This document shows, piece by piece, positions 57,770-64,000 of a stretch of 64,000 bases of DNA. How positions within the stretch are numbered: position 1 is the first letter of the stretch; the number at the start of each line of letters is the position of its first letter. The notes below the pieces were generated by a model. The model had not been told where the DNA came from. It saw only the letters and a list, made by a program, of their open reading frames with translations, and ran no database searches. Origin of the DNA: Shewanella decolorationis S12 (lineage in GTDB: Bacteria > Pseudomonadota > Gammaproteobacteria > Enterobacterales > Shewanellaceae). Location of the stretch: NCBI RefSeq assembly GCF_000485795.1, contig NZ_AXZL01000060.1:1-64000 (forward strand). Direction: 5' to 3'. Both the position numbers and the translations under genes were made by a program.

Positions 57770-58096
57770 TTAGTTGAACTCTGTGCACACAGTCGCTTCT
57801 ACCCGGCTGGGCAAAGAAGACTGACGGCGCAGATAGGTTGGTATTTCGAGTAAAGCCATGTCGTACTGATGTGGCTCTTTGTAAAACGCAGATGTCAAAC
57901 GGGGCATACCAGGAGCGTTAGGCACTGCCATTGGACGACGTTTTGGTGTTGGTGTGAGCAATCGCTTGATTTGAGTAAGTACAAATCGAAACGGGCGCAC
58001 GCTTTGACGAGCAAGCAATCGCAAAAGCGACCAGCTCAGTTTTGCAAGCAACATAATGCCTGCGATTTGGATAATAAATCCGAAGATATATTCCAT
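57770..58096 (-). CDS. Small inner-membrane protein, first gene of the recombination operon
   Basis: The 108-residue protein has a hydrophobic N-terminus (YIFGFIIQIAGIMLLAKLSWSLLRLLA) and a basic Pro-rich soluble part (PTPKRRPMAVPNAPGMPR). No family recognised. It opens the leftward operon behind the most perfect of the two-hairpin leaders. Confidence 0.65.
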   Translation of the reverse strand: MEYIFGFIIQIAGIMLLAKLSWSLLRLLARQSVRPFRFVLTQIKRLLTPTPKRRPMAVPNAPGMPRLTSAFYKEPHQYDMALLEIPTYLRRQSSLPSRVEATVCTEFN

Positions 58097-58165
58097 GGGT
58101 GACTCCTTATGTTGGTTTTGAAGGAGTCACCCCCAACTGGGGAAAACTCCCCCAGTTGGGTGGTG
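58097..58165 (-). promoter_or_regulatory. Two-hairpin leader of the first operon gene
   Basis: Hairpin B (58133-58159): CCAACTGGGG with CCCCAGTTGG, 10 bp. Hairpin A: GGGTGACTCC (58098-58107) with GGAGTCACCC (58123-58132), 10 bp perfect. In RNA the right arm GGAGUCACCC contains the SD and ends at AUG 58096, so the SD is fully paired. Confidence 0.85.
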
Positions 58166-58463
58166 AAAAGGCGAACCGCAAGGAACGCATGGTTGAGCAT
58201 GTAAAAACATGCAGGCTATTTGTTTAAGGAGGCTAGCTACCTCTTAGTACCACTGAGAATACTCAGCGGCGGGCTTCCTTTGAGCTCATGCTCTCCGGCG
58301 CAGATATCACTGAAACAGATCAGCAATATTTGATAGTCAGTGTAACCGTCTTATCCGGACAGGATAGTTAGAAAGATGCTCAATTCTTCCACCTAGCTGA
58401 AAGGCCATAACCTCACAAAGGATTAGGCTAGGGACTGATTATTGTCATATCAGGAGCAAACTT
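58166..58463. promoter_or_regulatory. Structured divergent promoter region
   Basis: This region drives the leftward recombination operon and the rightward gene at 58464. It contains hairpins GCATGT/ACATGC (58197-58212), CTGAG/CTCAG (58253-58266) and TATCC/GGATA (about 58352-58366). SetCD-dependent control is expected from the family, but I cannot place its box. An unannotated small RNA is possible. Confidence 0.5.
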
Positions 58464-59066
58464 ATGGCCCAAGCAAAACCCAATTACTCGAAACCCATCT
58501 TTGAACAATCATTCACAATTAATAGCTTACAGGCGCAACGTGTCGTTGACCGTGTTTTTAGACGGACGGTCAGTGCGCTTTACGGAATCGATGTCATCCT
58601 ACGCATCATTGGCGATGAGAACGAAATTGATGAAGTGGAACAGATCATTAGCCAGTTGATCGAAGATTGCGCTAAGGCAGTAGACAGCGAACAAGCTCGT
58701 TTGGACAAACTGATGGAGTCCAACGGCATCGATGAAGTACCTGACTACACCGACCCGATTACCTTCAACGCAAAAATCAGCTCGCCCCAGGTTGGCCAGT
58801 TTGTCGGCTTAGTTCGCAAACTCGATGCGTTGATGATCTCAATGGACACACTTTGGTTATCTAGCGTGCTTAGCAACAAACAACGTGTTGATGGCAACTA
58901 CGCATGGCAACAGCGCATTATCAAACTGGCTAGGCGCATTATTGATATCGAAATTCGAGCACGAAAATCAGCCCAAGCTAAGGGTAAAGAAGCAGAAGTT
59001 GAGCAAGCGGTGCCTTCAACCGATGACGATATCACTGAAGAGGAAACAGATAACCCCGCCAACTAG
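58464..59066 (+). CDS. DUF1845-like conserved ICE protein (s063 equivalent)
   Basis: The 200-residue protein is helical: FTINSLQAQRVVDRVFRRTVSALYGIDVILRIIGDENEIDEVEQII, then QVGQFVGLVRKLDALMISMDTLWLSSVLSNKQRVDGNYAWQQRIIKLARRI and an acidic tail. It resembles the DUF1845/PFL_4669 family of conjugative elements. Function unknown. It borders hotspot 4. SD CAGGAG lies before the ATG; a terminator follows the gene. Confidence 0.65.
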   Translation: MAQAKPNYSKPIFEQSFTINSLQAQRVVDRVFRRTVSALYGIDVILRIIGDENEIDEVEQIISQLIEDCAKAVDSEQARLDKLMESNGIDEVPDYTDPITFNAKISSPQVGQFVGLVRKLDALMISMDTLWLSSVLSNKQRVDGNYAWQQRIIKLARRIIDIEIRARKSAQAKGKEAEVEQAVPSTDDDITEEETDNPAN

Positions 59067-59087
59067 CCAACTAGGCTCCCCTCAACC

Positions 59088-59110
59088 AGCCCCTCTCGAA
59101 GGGGCTTTTT
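59088..59110 (+). terminator. Rho-independent terminator after the DUF1845-like gene
   Basis: AGCCCC (59088-59093) pairs with GGGGCT (59101-59106), followed by TTTTT. Confidence 0.82.
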
Positions 59111-59152
59111 CAATTCAGATAGTATCCCAAAACTCTCTGTTACTTCTCAAGT

Positions 59153-59209
59153 GTAATTACAGTTGACTTAAAATGTAATGATCATTACTATAATTGTAAG
59201 TAACATTAC
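59153..59209 (+). promoter_or_regulatory. Promoter with three GTAA/TTAC palindromes
   Basis: Palindromes GTAATTAC (59153-59160), GTAATGATCATTAC (59175-59188) and GTAAGTAACATTAC (59196-59209) begin 22 and 21 bp apart. The middle one fills the spacer between TTGACT (59163-59168) and TATAAT (59189-59194), and the last overlaps the predicted transcription start. This is a typical repressor operator array. Confidence 0.65.
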
Positions 59210-59215
59210 TTATGA

Positions 59216-59998
59216 GTGTCAGCAATGCAAATTGAACTATCGCAAGAAACTTACCTTCGCCTTGGTAAACACGTAATAGGATTTGAGACACCGGATAACG
59301 TGATCTGTAGGCTTCTTGATTTCTATGAATCCAGAACGGTGACTGAAAAACCAGAATTAGTATTTATTCCAAGTGAAGATGAATTTAGGCAATGCTTGAT
59401 AAATCAAAAGCAAGCTTGGAAGGTTTTTCAATATGCTGATGGCCGAGTCTCAACTGAAGAATGGTCTGCTCAACAATTTGGAGAGCATTCGAACCTTAAA
59501 TCCAATATTTGGTCTGGAGCCTTGAGAGGCTGGAAAAATAAAGGAATCGTTAGATTAACATTAACAACAGAAAAGCCTGATATTGAAGCTTTTAGATTGT
59601 TAAAACATGAAGGGGAAGTAGATATGGTAGAGCTACGCGTTGGAAAATTAGTTAAAGAACACATTGATGCCATTATCGGGTTTTGCAGTCAAACAGCTGA
59701 TCATTTGGAGTTATTGAAAAACCTTGACTGGTGCAAAGAACACTTTGGTATATCTTTTCCGTTGATCATGATTTCAACGGAAGCGTCCAAAAATTATCAT
59801 GAACGGTATTGGGTCAAAGAGTATTCAATTAATGGTCAATCATACCGTTTCTGTAGTCAGTTTGGAGGCAGTAACGCTGTAGGGACTAAAACGTTGTCTG
59901 AATACCATGGTGAGAAATTTCTAGCTTACTTAAAAAGTTTTAAATTACTAAAGCCAGCTTATACGGATCAGAAAATTCGTTTTATTGTAAAAAGTTAA
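59216..59998 (+). CDS. Unknown hotspot-4 protein with a possible N-terminal ribbon-helix-helix
   Basis: The 260-residue protein starts with IELSQETYLRLGKHVIGFETPDNVICRLLDFYE, which has the beta-strand plus two-helix rhythm of ribbon-helix-helix (also SeqA-like N-terminal) domains. A middle part (DGRVSTEEWSAQQFGEHSNLKSNIWSGALRGWKNKGIV) and a C-terminal domain (YSINGQSYRFCSQFGGSNAVGTKTLSEYHGEKFLAYLKSF) are unassigned. Starts GTG 59216 and ATG 59225 are both near the predicted transcript 5' end and lack an SD. Autorepression through the upstream palindromes is likely. It forms a two-gene unit with the gene at 60008 in a cargo hotspot of lower GC. Confidence 0.55.
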   Translation: MSAMQIELSQETYLRLGKHVIGFETPDNVICRLLDFYESRTVTEKPELVFIPSEDEFRQCLINQKQAWKVFQYADGRVSTEEWSAQQFGEHSNLKSNIWSGALRGWKNKGIVRLTLTTEKPDIEAFRLLKHEGEVDMVELRVGKLVKEHIDAIIGFCSQTADHLELLKNLDWCKEHFGISFPLIMISTEASKNYHERYWVKEYSINGQSYRFCSQFGGSNAVGTKTLSEYHGEKFLAYLKSFKLLKPAYTDQKIRFIVKS

Positions 59999-60007
59999 GA
60001 GGCATTT

Positions 60008-60535
60008 ATGAATGCGTTTGAAGCAATGAGCGAGCTAGCTTCACAAGAAAAATGGTGCTGGAATTTAAACTGTACTACCTGTGGTCAACTTCATTTTCGA
60101 TTTGGTCTAGTTGAACTAACTCAAGGAAAACACCCTTTTGATCATAATTGGGTGGTGAAAAGAGCACAATCAAATTATTCAGTTAAAATTGGGCAATTTC
60201 CCTATACTTTTACTCCAGAACAACAGCGTAAAATAGTTGATATCTGCATAACTGCCGACCTAGTAAAGATTTCAAAAAACTGCGTATTTCCTGATTGGCT
60301 TGGCTATCTTGGTCTAGTATTAACATTTACAAAAAGTGACCCTTTGCTATACAAGAAGCTTTGCACAGTCTGGTCAAGTCAACTAGCAAGAATGGTTCGT
60401 ACGGATTCAATTATTTATAAAAAGCTTAACGATGCAGCATTAGGAGTTTCCGTTTTAGACAACAAAGATCTAGAGCATTGTGAGAATAACATCATTTCTC
60501 AACATAAATATTTTGCTAGGGATTCTAGTCGCTGA
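60008..60535 (+). CDS. Unknown hotspot-4 partner protein with Cys pair
   Basis: The 175-residue protein begins MNAFEAMSELASQEKWCWNLNCTTCGQLHFRFGL, with a C-x4-C-x2-C cluster that may bind metal. The rest is helical with no known family. It follows the previous gene by 9 bp (SD GAGG) and is certainly co-transcribed. Function unknown; a defence or maintenance pair is possible given the hotspot. Confidence 0.55.
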   Translation: MNAFEAMSELASQEKWCWNLNCTTCGQLHFRFGLVELTQGKHPFDHNWVVKRAQSNYSVKIGQFPYTFTPEQQRKIVDICITADLVKISKNCVFPDWLGYLGLVLTFTKSDPLLYKKLCTVWSSQLARMVRTDSIIYKKLNDAALGVSVLDNKDLEHCENNIISQHKYFARDSSR

Positions 60536-60697
60536 TATTTGCACTTAAAAAATCATATCCGCATCAAGTATTGAAACATCCTAGAAGAAAAGTCATAGCA
60601 ACCACAAAGTGCTAAAATGGTTACCTTAAGGCGCATTATGCTCATTAAAGTAACCAACATGGAACATTGTTGACGCAGCTATTTTAGAAGGACGTGC

Positions 60698-63600
60698 TCA
60701 ATTATTCCCTGAGATTTCTTCCGTCGCCTCCTGACGCAGTTTCTGTACATCCATTCCGTTTAGCCGTTCAATGGCTCTATCTGCGGCACTTTGACGGTTT
60801 CCATCAACGTTTAGCGTACTTCCTGAGCCTGTGAGTCGTTCCAGATCCAGTGACGGTACTTCGGGTAGGTTGCCTGTTATCGATAAGATACCTATCCATT
60901 CATCCAGATTGACTTGGCTCCAATCTACCTGGTTTAACTGACTCGCGGTCAAACCTTCACAGTTTGGTGACTTGGCACTGCCCCAACCAAAGCCCAATTG
61001 AGGACGTACTTGTTCTTGAATGATCCGTGAAAGTGGCGAAGTAAAGCAGCAATATGACTGCCGCTTTTCAACACAGGCACCTAAGAACTTAGACTTGCAA
61101 TAAGAGCCTACATAGTGGCAACTCTTCAATACCCGCTTGGCGTTCATCTCAAACTCACTCTGCTCACATTTCCAGATAAGCTGAATGAGGATCATGGTGA
61201 CTGAATAAATCATGTAGGCCGTCATAACCGTACTCAGAACAGCGCCCGCAGCGCCCCCTAGGGCAAAGTTGCCGCCAGAAACGACACCATCAGCTCCAAC
61301 CGCACCACCAACGTTACTAAACAGTGCCGATTGCGCCCCCGAACCAAAGGTAGTGCCTACCCATTCAGCCGTTTTGTTAGTTAGCACCTGCATGAAGCCT
61401 GTCGCAGCTTGCTCCGCTCCCGCGCCAGCAGCCGTTGATGGTCCAGCCCCCATGAGAGAGTCCCATGCAGACACAAAAGGCTCTTTAACCGCACTCCAGG
61501 TACTCGTTATCGGTTCCCTAAGCGTATTCCACGAACCATAGATTGCCGAAGACGGATTCATGGCCATGACTGCCGTATCAAGTTTGTTAACCGCCACTAT
61601 CATCGTGATGTAGTCCGATAACGACACGCCACTTGGCTTTTCACAGCAATCTACTATGCCGCCAACGGCTTTTTTACACTGGCCAGCATTACCTTTAAAG
61701 ACCGTACACTCGACATTGTCTTGGCCATCAGCTCCCGTGCATGACATATCATTGGTCATAAACTGCGCCGCATTAAGCATCGCTGCGGCTTCTGCAAAAT
61801 TAGCCTGCTTGATTGACTCTGGCTCTAAACAATCTGTGCCCATACAGCGAACTGGCCCCTCACAGTTGTATTGAGTTTCCATTCGTGCATTTTGCACTTC
61901 AACGTTTTGTCCGCAGTCATACACCAAATTTTGGATATAACAGAAGCCTTCATGACCAGCCCCGCCTTCAGTGCATTCGGTTCTGACATACTGACAGGCC
62001 GGGTTTTGCTCTAGCGCGGCACACGTATTGGTGGTCGTGTTTTGTCCGTTATTGACGATGGTTTGTGTATTACCATTGGCATCTACCCAGCTATCTGAGC
62101 TGCCCATGTTGAACTCTGGATGAGAAGTCGAAGCATTGTAGGTCGCTCTTGCCCTCCAGCATGAGAGCCCTAATCCATCAGAGCTGCCGCGACTGGTTAA
62201 ATGAGCAGGAGACGAAACAACCGCCGGATAAAGGCTTCCAAGATTGGCCAACTCGCCACTACCAACCGTTAACCCTTCAATTCGTTTTGTGCCCGTATCC
62301 AAACACTGCCACTGCACCGCAGTGAACTGATCCGTTTGCATCAAGCATTGGTCTATGCCCGGATCACTTGATTGATGAACAACGTCCTGTTCTAAGTACT
62401 TGCCGGAGAAGGTCAATGAAGCGCTCAGTTTCGCAGGAGCCAAGCACTTCTGAACTTCTCGGCTGCAAGTATCGAAATCGACTTTGTTCCAGCCGGACTC
62501 GCATCTGGAACGAGTGATTTCCTGAGGTTCATGCCACGAAATAATCGACCCATTAACGACCTTGCACAATGAGCCAACCAAGGTTCCTTTTGGACAGGTC
62601 ATTTCAGGGTACTTAATCGACGGTTTCGTCTCAGTCACCGTTTCCTTATTGCCCGTCAGTGAGAGTGTCGTTTTCCAACCATTTGCCTTGGATGGCGACT
62701 CGGTGACTTTTATCTCAGTATTTTGATTATCAAAAATCCTCAGCGTCGCGTTTCCAGTTTGCATAGTACTGCTGTGCTGTGGAACAAAACTGAGCGTTTC
62801 GGAGCTAAAGCAACCACGCTCAATGGACCAGCTTTGTTGATGGGTTTCAGCGGATACACGTCGCTCTAACTGACACTGAGTAAGCGTGCTGATCTTCTCG
62901 CACACCTGGTAATCCGGTACATGCTTGGTTTCAGTAAATGGCGTAATCGTCTGAGTAGACTCACAGGCCTCAAAACTACTCGGCATAAGATTGGATACCA
63001 CACACTTTGGATCGCTGGTTTGCAATCCACAGTCATAGGTATCGGTAAAACGAATACATTCATCTTTATCATTGGTTTCGGCACATTCTGACGACATGAA
63101 TCCACAGGAAGGATTCGTTTCAAGCACTTGGCAGGCCTGATTTTCAATCCCTTTATAGCTTTCGTCATCCACACTAACTTGTACACGCCGACACAAAGGC
63201 GATATGCCAGCCACAGGGCTAGGGGCAAAGTAGGATTCACAGACTGAAACACCATTGACCACCGTACATCCGTTGGTTGAAGAAGGCTGATCCGTGCATT
63301 GAATGCTGTAGTCTGAAAACTTCGTCGGGATATCCGCTGCTTGTTCGATACAGGACTCTGGTGACCAACTATCATTCATCACCACCTTGGTTGGATCAAA
63401 GCGCACCTTGATGCGTGCATAGCCCTCACCACTACCCGTTACCGATACGCGAATTTTTACCGGCACTTCTAAACCGGGCTCTACCGCTTTTAGCTTGGCG
63501 GTGAGGTCAGTATTAGGATTGCGTTCCCAACTGGTACTGAGCTCGCAGCGACCTGCCGTTTCTGGTGGAAAGTTATTGTTCGGCCCAGACCAGACTTTCT

Positions 63601-64000
63601 GATCGCCAAGCCACACCTGCATGTAGTCATCCCATTTGGCGTACTCAAGAACGGCTGAGGTAATCGCATCGGGGTTCACGACTTTGAGTGTGATGGCCTG
63701 TTCAAACACTTTACAACGGCCACTCCAGTAGTTGTCGCCTATTCGTCCAATCCAAACTTCAAGACATCCCTCACCACAAGAGCGAAGGTTCATTGGTCCT
63801 GAAACATGCTCAATAATGCCTGCCGTGTAATCGTGAGTAATAGTGCAGCTGTTAACCGCTGTATTGAGCCTGTCGCATTGCTGGTAATTTGGGCTACCTT
63901 CACCTTGAGACTCACAGCCTGGGAAGCTTTGGGTTAATAGATTGGGGTCAGTTTGAACCGCATCAGTTAATGCCCAAAGCGGATCATTGACCATATCTGG
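60698..64000 (-). CDS. traN: TraN, Cys-rich mating-pair stabilisation protein (5' end outside window)
   Basis: The frame is open to the right edge, giving at least 1098 residues; no signal peptide is seen, so the start lies beyond 64000. The C-terminal part has the TraN_core pattern with many Cys (AGQCKKAVGGIVDCCEKPSGVSLSDYI; LIWKCEQSEFEMNAKRVLKSCHYVGSYCKSKFLGACVEKRQSYCCFTSPLSRIIQEQVRPQLG). TraN is an outer membrane adhesin of F-type conjugation. The large N-terminal part, with repeated Cys pairs, is typical of the long TraN of SXT and IncA/C elements. Confidence 0.92.
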   Translation of the reverse strand, partial: PDMVNDPLWALTDAVQTDPNLLTQSFPGCESQGEGSPNYQQCDRLNTAVNSCTITHDYTAGIIEHVSGPMNLRSCGEGCLEVWIGRIGDNYWSGRCKVFEQAITLKVVNPDAITSAVLEYAKWDDYMQVWLGDQKVWSGPNNNFPPETAGRCELSTSWERNPNTDLTAKLKAVEPGLEVPVKIRVSVTGSGEGYARIKVRFDPTKVVMNDSWSPESCIEQAADIPTKFSDYSIQCTDQPSSTNGCTVVNGVSVCESYFAPSPVAGISPLCRRVQVSVDDESYKGIENQACQVLETNPSCGFMSSECAETNDKDECIRFTDTYDCGLQTSDPKCVVSNLMPSSFEACESTQTITPFTETKHVPDYQVCEKISTLTQCQLERRVSAETHQQSWSIERGCFSSETLSFVPQHSSTMQTGNATLRIFDNQNTEIKVTESPSKANGWKTTLSLTGNKETVTETKPSIKYPEMTCPKGTLVGSLCKVVNGSIISWHEPQEITRSRCESGWNKVDFDTCSREVQKCLAPAKLSASLTFSGKYLEQDVVHQSSDPGIDQCLMQTDQFTAVQWQCLDTGTKRIEGLTVGSGELANLGSLYPAVVSSPAHLTSRGSSDGLGLSCWRARATYNASTSHPEFNMGSSDSWVDANGNTQTIVNNGQNTTTNTCAALEQNPACQYVRTECTEGGAGHEGFCYIQNLVYDCGQNVEVQNARMETQYNCEGPVRCMGTDCLEPESIKQANFAEAAAMLNAAQFMTNDMSCTGADGQDNVECTVFKGNAGQCKKAVGGIVDCCEKPSGVSLSDYITMIVAVNKLDTAVMAMNPSSAIYGSWNTLREPITSTWSAVKEPFVSAWDSLMGAGPSTAAGAGAEQAATGFMQVLTNKTAEWVGTTFGSGAQSALFSNVGGAVGADGVVSGGNFALGGAAGAVLSTVMTAYMIYSVTMILIQLIWKCEQSEFEMNAKRVLKSCHYVGSYCKSKFLGACVEKRQSYCCFTSPLSRIIQEQVRPQLGFGWGSAKSPNCEGLTASQLNQVDWSQVNLDEWIGILSITGNLPEVPSLDLERLTGSGSTLNVDGNRQSAADRAIERLNGMDVQKLRQEATEEISGNN

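Noticed and set aside
49838..58165. The repeated hairpins as a CRISPR array
   Set aside because: Units differ in sequence, are separated by whole genes and have no constant spacer length.
49838..58165. The hairpins as rho-independent terminators
   Set aside because: They lack U-tracts on the transcribed strand and sit directly on the ribosome binding sites of the next genes.
58166..58463. oriT of the ICE
   Set aside because: In SXT the origin of transfer lies near the other end of the element by s003/mobI; the hairpins here are not evidence enough.

Overview
The window is a Shewanella chromosome (left, about 1-34.7 kb) joined to the setR-side end of an SXT/R391-family integrative conjugative element (ICE; right, about 34.7-64 kb). 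I assign Shewanella from protein character and gene order: torECAD with torS, torT and torR, then radA, PilZ genes, serB/ytjB, the deo operon, tsx/nupC, tatD and prfC. I assign the ICE from its insertion at the 5' end of prfC, SetR/Cro/SetCD, TraG-TraH-TraF, the SSB-Bet-Exo recombination operon and TraN, in the order known for SXT. No database search was possible.

Chromosome. 1-0.9 kb: edge-truncated REP-associated Y1 transposase and a lipoprotein. 1.7-5.2 kb: LpxH-like metallophosphoesterase, an OlsF-like two-domain acyltransferase and a CBS protein. 5.2-6.6 kb: NCS2 purine permease. 7.1-16.8 kb: the complete TMAO respiration locus: torE (56 aa), pentaheme torC, Tat-exported molybdoreductase torA, chaperone torD, hybrid kinase torS, periplasmic sensor torT and regulator torR. 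Matching tandem tor-box-like repeats lie upstream of torE and torR. 17-24.7 kb: PilZ protein, radA, double-PilZ protein, alpha/beta hydrolase, serB and divergent ytjB. 24.8-32 kb: nucleoside catabolism (deoCABD), Tsx channel and NupC transporter. 32-34.8 kb: tatD, a 59-aa DUF5363-like gene and prfC, whose promoter and first codons should come from the ICE.

ICE. SetR faces Cro across four 18-bp operators. Rightward follow a replication-type wHTH protein, a second ORF, a lytic transglycosylase, SetD and SetC (overlapping starts and stops) and a 143-aa inner-membrane protein that I take to be the entry exclusion protein Eex. Leftward run traF-traH-traG. TraG carries P-G-E at residues 606-608, the S exclusion-group signature. 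Hotspot 3 holds one unknown gene. A long leftward operon follows: small membrane protein, SSB, Bet, 47-aa peptide, Exo, CobS-like AAA+, WGR-like protein, DUF3150-like protein, 146-aa protein, CobT-like VWA protein, RadC, 113-aa protein, Toprim primase and a 235-aa protein. A DUF1845-like gene faces right. Hotspot 4 carries two unknown genes behind an array of GTAA/TTAC palindromes. TraN runs off the right edge.

The most striking feature is a family of nine two-hairpin leaders in the recombination operon (49.8-58.2 kb). One precedes every gene from the first through radC that has its own intergenic gap; only ssb and the WGR-like gene, which abut or overlap the preceding gene, lack one. In each, a GC-rich hairpin is followed by a second hairpin whose 3' arm contains or abuts the Shine-Dalgarno. 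This looks like a post-transcriptional regulon of RNA leaders, possibly the radC RNA motif. Three proteins of the same operon also share an aromatic -F/Y-Y-F C-terminus.
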